This document shows, in pieces, positions 51,328-58,579 of a DNA stretch of 64,000 nucleotides (position 1 is the stretch's first letter; every line of letters starts with the position of its first letter). The DNA is from Verrucomicrobiales bacterium (GTDB taxonomy: Bacteria > Verrucomicrobiota > Verrucomicrobiia > Limisphaerales > UBA11320). Where the stretch lies: the NCBI GenBank assembly GCA_016793885.1, contig JAEUHE010000035.1, forward strand, positions 1-64,000. The letters are read 5' to 3'. Below the pieces are notes generated by a model, which ran no database searches, was not told the DNA's origin, and worked only from the letters and a program-made list of their open reading frames with translations. Both the position numbers and the translations under genes were made by a program.

Positions 51328-52176
51328 ATGGCTCGAGACGAACAGATCCGGAAATTGCTCTTTACTCTGCAGGAGCAGGGATTTCTTCCGGGATCCAGGT
51401 GCAGCCAGTCCTTTCGCGAATGCGTTCAACCTTTGATCGACTCCGAGATCCTGGTCGAGGAGCGTAGCGGGAGCGGCCGCCGCTGGGTGGTCCGGGATAA
51501 AGGCGCGCTTGCCAGCTTCGTGACCAGCCTGTTTCCAGCAACCTCGGTGGCCGACGATGCTTCAGCGCGCGTGAACAGCGTGGCTCAGTTTCGTCGCAGC
51601 AAGGCGCTGGCGAATGATTTGCCCGAGATCGTAACGCTCCGTGCTTGGGAGCCTGGCGCTACGCTTCTCGTCGATGGGGTTCAGACCTCCGCTTCCGAAT
51701 GCACACGGGAGCATGGCGCCTTCTCCTGCGTTCTCTCCAAACCCTCTCGCTATTCGCTGCGCGGGCCTTGTGCGCTGGTGGAGAACCCGGCAGTGTTCCT
51801 GCAGTTCGAGCGGCTAGCGTTGCCGGTGGGTCTCGCTGTGTATGCGCGCGGCATCTGTTCCGATCGGCTGCTAAGCTGGATCGCGGATCAGACGGCCGAT
51901 GACTTTCGTCTGCTCCACCTCCCCGATTACGATCCCATTGGCTTGAGCGAGTACCTGAGGCTAAAAGACCGATTGGGAGATCGGTTGGAGCTGTATCGTC
52001 CCTCCCGACTCCCTGAGCTGTTCGCCCGGTTTTCGGATCGAGGTCTGCTTGAAAATCCGGTGGCTATCGCTTCCCTTGCGCGGCTGCGGGGCAGCTCGAG
52101 GCCGGAGGTGCGCGAGATCGTCGCTTTGATCGACGCGCATAACGCCGGCCTCGAGCAAGAGGCCCTGCTGTTGTAG
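51328..52176 (+). CDS. jetD: Wadjet-like JetD (Toprim nuclease subunit)
   Basis: The 282-residue product has a short winged-helix-like N-terminal part (about 1-65) and a C-terminal Toprim domain. LVENPAVFLQFERL holds the catalytic Glu152, and LPDYDPIGLSEYLRL supplies Asp200 and Asp202. The end, ALIDAHNAGLEQEALLL, matches the C-terminal helix of JetD/DUF2220 proteins. In Wadjet this topo VI-like subunit cuts circular plasmid DNA that the SMC motor has reeled in. It lacks most of the larger N-terminal region of common JetD proteins (about 380-400 residues). The gene ends one base before the stop of the convergent Gfo/Idh gene. Confidence 0.87.
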   Translation: MARDEQIRKLLFTLQEQGFLPGSRCSQSFRECVQPLIDSEILVEERSGSGRRWVVRDKGALASFVTSLFPATSVADDASARVNSVAQFRRSKALANDLPEIVTLRAWEPGATLLVDGVQTSASECTREHGAFSCVLSKPSRYSLRGPCALVENPAVFLQFERLALPVGLAVYARGICSDRLLSWIADQTADDFRLLHLPDYDPIGLSEYLRLKDRLGDRLELYRPSRLPELFARFSDRGLLENPVAIASLARLRGSSRPEVREIVALIDAHNAGLEQEALLL

Positions 52177-52177
52177 G

Positions 52178-53359
52178 CTACACTTTTACCCAGCTCTTCG
52201 CGCGACTGCTGCGCAGGATGGCTTCGCAGAGGCGAACCTCGTGATGGCCATCCGCTGCAGTAGCGAACAGGACCGGGGTCTTGCGTCCGCTGGCGATGTG
52301 CTCATACACCGCGCGGTAGTGCATCTTGTGACTGTCCGGAAACCCTTCCGGATGCCCGCCTGGATAATCGGTGAATCCGGCCACGTCTTCGCTGAATCCG
52401 GCGGTGCCCCGCTGCAGGATCTGATTAGGCTCGTCACGACGGCCAACGACCATTTCGTTCGGCTGCTGGAGATCCCAACGCAGACTCCCCTTAGTCCCAT
52501 AAATCCCGAACGCCAGGCTGCACTTCCAGCCTGCGGCCACTTGGGAGATCGACGCGTTCGCGTGCACACCATCCGCAAAGCCGTGCTTCGCCCGCCCGAA
52601 CTTCAACAGCAAGCTGCCGAAATCTTCGGTGTCCACTTTGTAGGATACCATGGTCTTGGGATCGACCTTGGCGAAGGTCTTCACCTCGCCCTTGGGACGA
52701 AGTCGGGTTTTGTGGAAGGTTTCCAAATGAGCGAAGGTCGACTCGACCTTGGCGCCCAAGATGAACGAGACGGCGTCGATCCAATGCGTGCCGATGTCAC
52801 CTACCGCTCGTAGCTTGCCGCCTTCACTGGCGAGCAGCCGCCAGTTGTAATCGGTCTCCTGCAGCAGCCAGTCTTGGAAGAAATGCCCTTGCACATGGAT
52901 GATCTTCCCCAAGTCGCCGCGCTGAACCATCGCTCGCGCCTGCAGGACTGCAGGAAAGAAACGGCACATGTAATTGACGGCAAACACCGGTCCGCGCTTG
53001 CCCGCCTTCTCCACCACCTCTACGAGCTTCCCGGTTTCCCGAGTGTTCATGCCCAGGGGCTTCTCGCAGACCACATGTTTGCCGGCGGCAAGTGCGGCCA
53101 GAGATTGTTTCACGTGCACTTTGTTCGGCGAGGTAATGTGAACTACATCCACATTGGGCGACCGATACATCGCCCGATAGTCGTAATCACCATAGACTTC
53201 CGGTATTCCCCACCTCTTGGCCGTGGCAGTGGCCGAGGCAGTGGAGCCGCAGATGGCCGTCACCTGGACCCCGAGGCGTTTAAGGGCTTCGATGTGGACT
53301 GGGCCGATAAACCCAGTGCCGATGACTCCGGCACGCAGGGTGTGTAGCGAGTTGCTCAT
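52178..53359 (-). CDS. Gfo/Idh/MocA family oxidoreductase
   Basis: The 393-residue NAD(P)-dependent dehydrogenase opens with LRAGVIGTGFIGPVHIEALK (GTGFIG nucleotide motif) and contains HITSPNKVHVKQSLAALAAG and KHVVCEKPLGMN, whose EKP lysine is the family's catalytic residue. GDIGTHWIDAVSFILGAKVE provides the second conserved His region. It probably oxidises a sugar, inositol or derivative in the cytosol. The ATG at 53359 is chosen over one at 53395 because it places the nucleotide motif at the usual distance. It lies downstream of the SSS symporter on the same strand, with a MITE-like repeat between them. Confidence 0.92.
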   Translation of the reverse strand: MSNSLHTLRAGVIGTGFIGPVHIEALKRLGVQVTAICGSTASATATAKRWGIPEVYGDYDYRAMYRSPNVDVVHITSPNKVHVKQSLAALAAGKHVVCEKPLGMNTRETGKLVEVVEKAGKRGPVFAVNYMCRFFPAVLQARAMVQRGDLGKIIHVQGHFFQDWLLQETDYNWRLLASEGGKLRAVGDIGTHWIDAVSFILGAKVESTFAHLETFHKTRLRPKGEVKTFAKVDPKTMVSYKVDTEDFGSLLLKFGRAKHGFADGVHANASISQVAAGWKCSLAFGIYGTKGSLRWDLQQPNEMVVGRRDEPNQILQRGTAGFSEDVAGFTDYPGGHPEGFPDSHKMHYRAVYEHIASGRKTPVLFATAADGHHEVRLCEAILRSSRAKSWVKV

Positions 53360-53487
53360 GCCCCGCAGCATGCCGCCGGATGTATCCCGACTCAAACCGA
53401 AAGTCGGTGCCGAGGAAAGACGGGTGTGATTAAACGTGGGTGAGGCGGGGAACTATCTAACTTGGGAACCAACGATCCTTTTGCGCA

Positions 53488-53770
53488 TGGAGTTCCGCCT
53501 TCAGGCGGAAAAGGCGTAAATATTGGCCCACCAGTATAGGATTTAGCGTTTCCATGATTATCAAGCCCCTGGGGACCGCCTTTAGCCCAATCCATGCAGT
53601 CGTTCAGCACGCGTTTGCTTGATCTTTTTGCGAAATCCTTCGTTGTTCGTCGCTTACGTATTTCGCTCAACACACTCGCTCCTCACGCCTCGGTTTTCGC
53701 AAAAACCTGTTGCGCAACCGCATGCCGCCCTACTGCATGGATTGGGCTAAAGGCGGAACTACGTACAAAA
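53488..53770. mobile_element. MITE-like element with 24-base perfect inverted repeats
   Basis: Bases 53576-53599 and 53733-53756 are perfect inverted copies of 24 bases (AGTTCCGCC and CCCAATCCATGCAG type words) with 133 bases between. A shorter related palindrome (GGAGTTCCGCCTTCAGGCGG) stands at about 53489-53508. There is no ORF for a transposase, so it is probably non-autonomous. The gap 53360-53811 holds nothing else recognisable. Confidence 0.55.
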
Positions 53771-53811
53771 ACCAAGCCTCACCCAGACACAATCGCGCCC
53801 GGGAAGACTCG

Positions 53812-55650
53812 CTACTGTTTCTGGCGCGCTTCCGCCCCCTCCTCCCTCGCCCACAATCGATTCACCACCCACAACAATAGCGAACCTGTGACTAAGAACA
53901 CCGCTGTCAATGTCCAGGCCAGGAGCATTCTTCCGTATAAAAAATTCCCGACTGCAAACAGCGACGACCAAATCATGGCACACCCGGCCGAGCAGCCCAA
54001 CAGCGCCAGAGGAATGTTCTCGCCGCGCGCGGCGCCCTCGGCTTCGGTCATACCAGCCTCACGGCGAATCGTATTCCACCCCGGACCCGCCGGCCGGACC
54101 TTGCGGTAGAACTTGACCAACGTTTCTCGATCCGTCTTGGGCCCGACATAGGCCGTCAGCACCCAGCAGAACGTGGTGATCACGATCGTGGCGATCAGCG
54201 CTCCGTGAGTGCTCATTTCCCACTGATACTGCTTCTTGAGAATCAGCAGCGCGACGGAGGTGCCGAAGGAGCTGATCATGGCCACCACCTCACACCAGGC
54301 GGTGATTCGCCACCAAAACCAGCGCAACAAATAGAGCAACCCCGTCCCCGCACCGATTTGCAACATGATGTCGAAGGAGTCCTTGGCGGAATCGAGCAGG
54401 TAGACCACCGCTGAGGATGCCAGGAATAGCCCAAGGGTGGTGATGCGTCCGATCAGCACATAGTGGCCCTCAGTGCCATCCCGTTTCATGAAGCGTCGGT
54501 AGAAGTCATGGACCAGGTAGGAGCCTCCCCAGTTGAGGTGGGTCAGAATGGTGGACGAGTTGGCGGCAATCAGGCCTCCCACCATCAAGCCGATGAAGCC
54601 AGCGGGTAAGAGGGTCAACATGGCCGGGTAGGCGATGTCGTGTCCCAGTAGCGATGGGTCCAGGTTCGGGAACGCCTTTTGAATGTCGGACAGTTGGGGA
54701 TAGACAATCAGGGAGCAGAGCCCAACCAGAATCCAGGGCCAGGGCCTCAACACATAGTGCGCGAGATTGAAAAACAGCACAGATCCCAGCGAATCCTTTT
54801 CCGACTTGGATGCCAGCATGCGCTGAGCCATGTAGCTGCCGCCTCCCGGCTCCGCGCCGGGATACCAGGTCGCCCACCATTGGATCGCGATCGGCATGAT
54901 AAAGATCGCCAAAGCCAGATCTGCGTTGTTGGTGAAATCCGGGAGCACGTTGAGGTACTCGAGGGTGGTCTTGCCGTCCGGAGCTAGCATCGGGGCCGAC
55001 AGCTTCTGCACCATGACGTCCAGCCCGCCGACGTGCTTAACTGCGAAATACGCTGCTGCGATCACCGCCGTCATCTTGATGAAGAACTGGATCATATCGA
55101 TGACCAGCACCCCCCAGAGGCCAGAGTGGGCTGCGAAAGCCACGTTCAAGACCCCACAGGCCAGCAGCGTTTGCCAGCGTGGCATCCCGAACAACAGATT
55201 CGCGATCTTACAGGCCGCCAAGTTCACCGACGCCATGATCATGCAGTTGAAGAACAGCCCGAGATAAATGGACCGGAAACCTCGCACCACACTCGCCGCC
55301 TTACCCGAGTAACGGAGTTCGTAAAACTCCAGATCCGTCATCACTTCCGACCGCCGCCACAGCCGAGCGTAGAGAAATACCGTCGCCATCCCCGTCAGGA
55401 CATATGCCCACCAAACCCAGTTTCCAGCGACCCCCTGACGCCGAACGATGTCCGTGACCAAGTTGGGAGTGTCACTGCTGAATGTCGTGGCGACCATCGA
55501 CAGACCAGCCAGCCACCAGGGCACGGATCGCCCCGACGCGAAAAACTCTGAGGTGCTTTTGCCGGCGCGTTTGCCGAAGAACAGAGCGGGAACGAAGCAG
55601 ATCAGTAGGGACCCCGCCACTATCAGCCAGTCGATCAATTGTAGTTTCAT
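53812..55650 (-). CDS. Sodium:solute symporter (SSS family)
   Basis: The 612-residue membrane protein has an SSS core: WLIVAGSLLICFVPALFFGK, STSEFFASGRSVPWWLAGLS then MVATTFSSDTPNLVTDIVRR (the unwound helix region), and AGFIGLMVGGLIAANSSTIL, THLNWGGSYLVHDFYRRFMK. About 14 helices are likely. The C-terminal end is extended with a soluble segment (TDRETLVKFYRKVRPAGPGW) and two further helices. The ATG at 55650 is used; the longer frame to 55701 has no support. It precedes the Gfo/Idh gene on the same strand, which could use the imported solute. Confidence 0.92.
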   Translation of the reverse strand: MKLQLIDWLIVAGSLLICFVPALFFGKRAGKSTSEFFASGRSVPWWLAGLSMVATTFSSDTPNLVTDIVRRQGVAGNWVWWAYVLTGMATVFLYARLWRRSEVMTDLEFYELRYSGKAASVVRGFRSIYLGLFFNCMIMASVNLAACKIANLLFGMPRWQTLLACGVLNVAFAAHSGLWGVLVIDMIQFFIKMTAVIAAAYFAVKHVGGLDVMVQKLSAPMLAPDGKTTLEYLNVLPDFTNNADLALAIFIMPIAIQWWATWYPGAEPGGGSYMAQRMLASKSEKDSLGSVLFFNLAHYVLRPWPWILVGLCSLIVYPQLSDIQKAFPNLDPSLLGHDIAYPAMLTLLPAGFIGLMVGGLIAANSSTILTHLNWGGSYLVHDFYRRFMKRDGTEGHYVLIGRITTLGLFLASSAVVYLLDSAKDSFDIMLQIGAGTGLLYLLRWFWWRITAWCEVVAMISSFGTSVALLILKKQYQWEMSTHGALIATIVITTFCWVLTAYVGPKTDRETLVKFYRKVRPAGPGWNTIRREAGMTEAEGAARGENIPLALLGCSAGCAMIWSSLFAVGNFLYGRMLLAWTLTAVFLVTGSLLLWVVNRLWAREEGAEARQKQ

Positions 55651-56002
55651 GCCGTGATCGCAACCCGGCCAAGCGCGCAGGAACCTGAACAAGGGAACCA
55701 CTGTCCGGATCGACCGGGAGGTGCGTGGCCGCAGACCTTAGCGATGTCGATCTAGATTGGCTACCAATTGTCACTCATCGACCAAACCTACCTCACCCCC
55801 CGGTGGTGCACCTATTCACCGCCAAGCGAGGTCTGTCCCCATCTGCGGCAGCGTGGCCTGTCCCCTTTTCGGTTTCGCGGTCCTTACCCAAACCGTAGCC
55901 GCCAAAAATATCATAAAAGACTGATGTACAACGTGTTATGATCTACTGATTGCTGCTTAGACAGTTGTGCAGGCAAAACTCTCCCTATGCATTGTGGGCG
56001 AG
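55651..56002. other. Gene-free spacer upstream of the SSS symporter
   Basis: The 352 bases before the symporter start hold no credible ORF. Two short words built around CTGTCCCC (about 55834-55878: GTCTGTCCCCATCTG and GGCCTGTCCCCTTTT) resemble REP-type spacers, and a related GGGGACAGGTCC occurs near the right end of the window. Nothing else is clear. Confidence 0.4.
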
Positions 56003-56054
56003 GGAATCGTCCAACACGGACGATGCTACATTGTAGCGTGGGCCGTCTCGGCCC
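56003..56054 (-). repeat. Tri-hairpin intergenic repeat, full inverted copy
   Basis: The three dyads of the repeat at 14033 appear here on the minus strand: TCGTCC and GGACGA (56007-56023), CTACATTGTAG (56026-56036) and GGGCCGTCTCGGCCC (56040-56054). The first dyad has a slightly different loop. Confidence 0.8.
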
Positions 56055-56089
56055 ATTGGGGGCGTGGGAGGGGACGGCCGAATGCATCA

Positions 56090-56283
56090 CACAAAGCCAC
56101 GAAGCCACAAAGCTCTCGGAGGGAGGGGAGAAAGACGTTGAGACGTTGTTGCCCGCGGATGACGCAGACCACACTGAGGAAGCAGTCGGATCAGACGGGG
56201 AAGGGAACTGGGTTTGTTTTTTCCTCCCTTACGGCCCGGACCTAGGTTCATAGGCTCGGGAATCTTCGTGGCTTTGTGGCTTA
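56090..56283 (+). repeat. Dispersed repeat copy 2, with inverted ends
   Basis: Bases 56090-56200 share the order of words seen on the minus strand at 1-205 (CACAAAGCCACGAAG, GGAGGGAGGGGAGA, GTTGTTGCCCGCGGA, ACGCAGACCACA). The right end, CTTCGTGGCTTTGTGGCT (56264-56281), is the inverse of the left end, so the unit looks like a short MITE. No gene is present between 56055 and 56363. Confidence 0.6.
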
Positions 56284-56363
56284 GTGCGAGACCCTCGGGT
56301 CCCGCTGCGCTTGGGGAATTGTCCGTGGACGGACAACACTAAACACCCCCCCCTGCCCCTCCA

Positions 56364-58385
56364 TCAAAGGTCCCCGCAGCAACTATTGTGGGCGCTCGGC
56401 TCATCGCCATGCTCCTCCGCCCCACAGTGGCGTTCTTCTGCGTTGGCAACTTCGGATGACGTCTTCACATCGGCCGTTGCCGGCTCCGCCTGTGCCCGCG
56501 GCACCCCCTTCTTGAGATGCACCAGCAACAGACTCATATCCGCCGGACTTACACCGCTGATCCGACTCGCCTGGCCGATGGTTTGCGGACGAATCTTGGC
56601 GAGCTTCTGCCGAGCCTCCTTGCGCAAGCTGTGCACCTTATCGTAATCGATACACTCCGGAATCTGCTTATCCTCCAACGTTCGGAATCGCTCCACTTCC
56701 GCCTCCTGGCGATCAATGTAGGACTCGTACTTCAGGGCGATTTGAACTTGCTCCACCACCTCTTGAGGCAAATCACTGCGCCGCTGCGGCAGGTCAGCGT
56801 AGGTCATCTCTGGCCGCCGGAGTAACTTCGCCAAAGTGTCGTGACCTTCCCTTGTCGACTCCAACCTTTCTGTTTCCAACCGGATCAACTCGCGCTTGTG
56901 GTAAAACTGTCGGTAGTTTCGTTCCGGAAGCAGCCCAATCTCCCAGGCCACATCACAGAGCCGAGCATCCGCGTTGTCCTGTCGCAACAGCAGCCGGTAC
57001 TCGGCCCGACTCGTAAACATCCGGTAGGGCTCCGTCGTTCCTTTGGTCACTAAGTCATCGATCAGCACCCCGATGTAGGCCTGATCCCTCCCTAACACCA
57101 CCGGTGCCTTCTGCTGGACTCTCCTGGCTGCGTTGATGCCCGCCATTAAACCCTGAGCCCCTGCTTCCTCATAACCCGACGTCCCGTTGATCTGTCCGGC
57201 CAGGAATAGGTTCGCGCATGCCTTCGTCTCTAAGGAAGGCTGCAACTGCGTGGGGAATGCGAAGTCATACTCCACGGCATAGGCCGGACGCATAATCTCA
57301 GCGTTCTCACACCCTATCACCGTGCGCACCATTTCGATCTGCACCTCGAACGGAAGACTCGTCGAAAACCCATTTACATAGATCTCATCCGTCGTCGTCC
57401 CCTCCGGCTCCAGAAAGATCTGGTGACGCTCCTTCTCCGCGAACTTCACAATCTTATCCTCAATCGATGGACAATACCGCGGCCCAATCCCCTCGATCAC
57501 CCCCGAATACATCGGCGAGAGATGGAGATTCGCCCGGATGATCTCCGCCGTCCGATGCGTCGTATAGGTTATATAACAGTCCATCTGGCCGTTCAGCCGA
57601 TCCAGCATCGAGCCAGGTGGGTACTTTCCCGCTGAATGCCCTAGCTCCGATGGCGATATCCCGGATTGTTCCACGTGGAACAAATCTTCTTTCCAGTAGC
57701 TAAAGTAAGGGACTGGTTCGTCTCCGGGCTGGCTTTCGGTTTTGGAGAAGTCAATGGATCGCTTCAGTAGTCGCGGTGGGGTGCCGGTTTTCAGGCGGCC
57801 AAGTTCGAGGCCTAACTCCTTCAGGCTGTCGCTGAGACTCATGGCGGCGGCTTCCCCTGCCCGGCCGCCTGACTGCTGGGTGGCGCCGATATGCATGAGT
57901 CCACGGAGGAAGGTGCCGGTGGTAACAATGACACAGGTTCCGTGGTATTGGACGCCTAGGGTGGTTTCGACACCGTAGGCCTTCTGCTCCCGGAAAAGGA
58001 GTTTGGCGCTCTGGCCTTGCTTGCAGTCCAGATTCTCTTGGCGTTCGCAAATCCACTTAAGTCGAAACTGATAGGCTTTCTTATCGCACTGAGCGCGCGG
58101 AGCCCACACCGACGGGCCCTTTTTGGTGTTCAACATCCGGAACTGGATTCCGGTCATGTCGGTCGCTTTGCCCATCTCTCCGCCTAAAGCGTCGATCTCC
58201 CGCGTGAGATGACCCTTAGCGAGGCCCCCGATGGCGGGGTTGCAAGACATCTGGCCAATGGTGTCGAGGTTAATGGAGAGGAGCAGGGTGGTGCAGCCCA
58301 TGCGCGCCGAGGCCAAAGCCGCCTCAACGCCAGCATGTCCCGCACCGATAACGATAACGTCGTATTTCTTAGGATAAACGAACAT
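56364..58385 (-). CDS. mnmG: tRNA uridine-5-carboxymethylaminomethyl modification enzyme MnmG (GidA)
   Basis: The 673-residue product has the FAD-binding GAGHAG (14-19) and the MnmG signature CNPAIGGLAKGHLTREIDAL, with GIQFRMLNTKKGPSVWAPRA and FLRGLMHIG. AGQINGTSGYEEAGAQGLMA and RAEYRLLLRQDNADARL are also typical. The C-terminal region has the partner-binding helices (PQTIGQASRISGVSPADMSL). With MnmE it adds the xm5 group to the wobble uridine of several tRNAs. A 50-residue tail beyond the usual end (from about residue 625, with paired Cys near the stop) is an oddity. MnmG genes often sit near replication origins. Confidence 0.97.
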   Translation of the reverse strand: MFVYPKKYDVIVIGAGHAGVEAALASARMGCTTLLLSINLDTIGQMSCNPAIGGLAKGHLTREIDALGGEMGKATDMTGIQFRMLNTKKGPSVWAPRAQCDKKAYQFRLKWICERQENLDCKQGQSAKLLFREQKAYGVETTLGVQYHGTCVIVTTGTFLRGLMHIGATQQSGGRAGEAAAMSLSDSLKELGLELGRLKTGTPPRLLKRSIDFSKTESQPGDEPVPYFSYWKEDLFHVEQSGISPSELGHSAGKYPPGSMLDRLNGQMDCYITYTTHRTAEIIRANLHLSPMYSGVIEGIGPRYCPSIEDKIVKFAEKERHQIFLEPEGTTTDEIYVNGFSTSLPFEVQIEMVRTVIGCENAEIMRPAYAVEYDFAFPTQLQPSLETKACANLFLAGQINGTSGYEEAGAQGLMAGINAARRVQQKAPVVLGRDQAYIGVLIDDLVTKGTTEPYRMFTSRAEYRLLLRQDNADARLCDVAWEIGLLPERNYRQFYHKRELIRLETERLESTREGHDTLAKLLRRPEMTYADLPQRRSDLPQEVVEQVQIALKYESYIDRQEAEVERFRTLEDKQIPECIDYDKVHSLRKEARQKLAKIRPQTIGQASRISGVSPADMSLLLVHLKKGVPRAQAEPATADVKTSSEVANAEERHCGAEEHGDEPSAHNSCCGDL

Positions 58386-58579
58386 GAATGAGTCCCGTAC
58401 CGACCGGGACGCTAGCTTGCGCCAGCGATTCGATAAGATCAACCTTGGAACGGTGATTGTAATACGTGTACGTATAATCGGGAAATCGTCTGCGATGGCA
58501 CCTCAGGATTGCATTCCCAGGGACCAGGAGAAACGCTGGGCGGCGTGAGCACGAACCCAATTCAGTTGTCCCACCTGGG

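Noticed and set aside
58473-58478. TATAAT before the permease-NHL gene
   Set aside because: No acceptable -35 at 16-18 bases; a lone hexamer in a short AT-rich patch is weak evidence.
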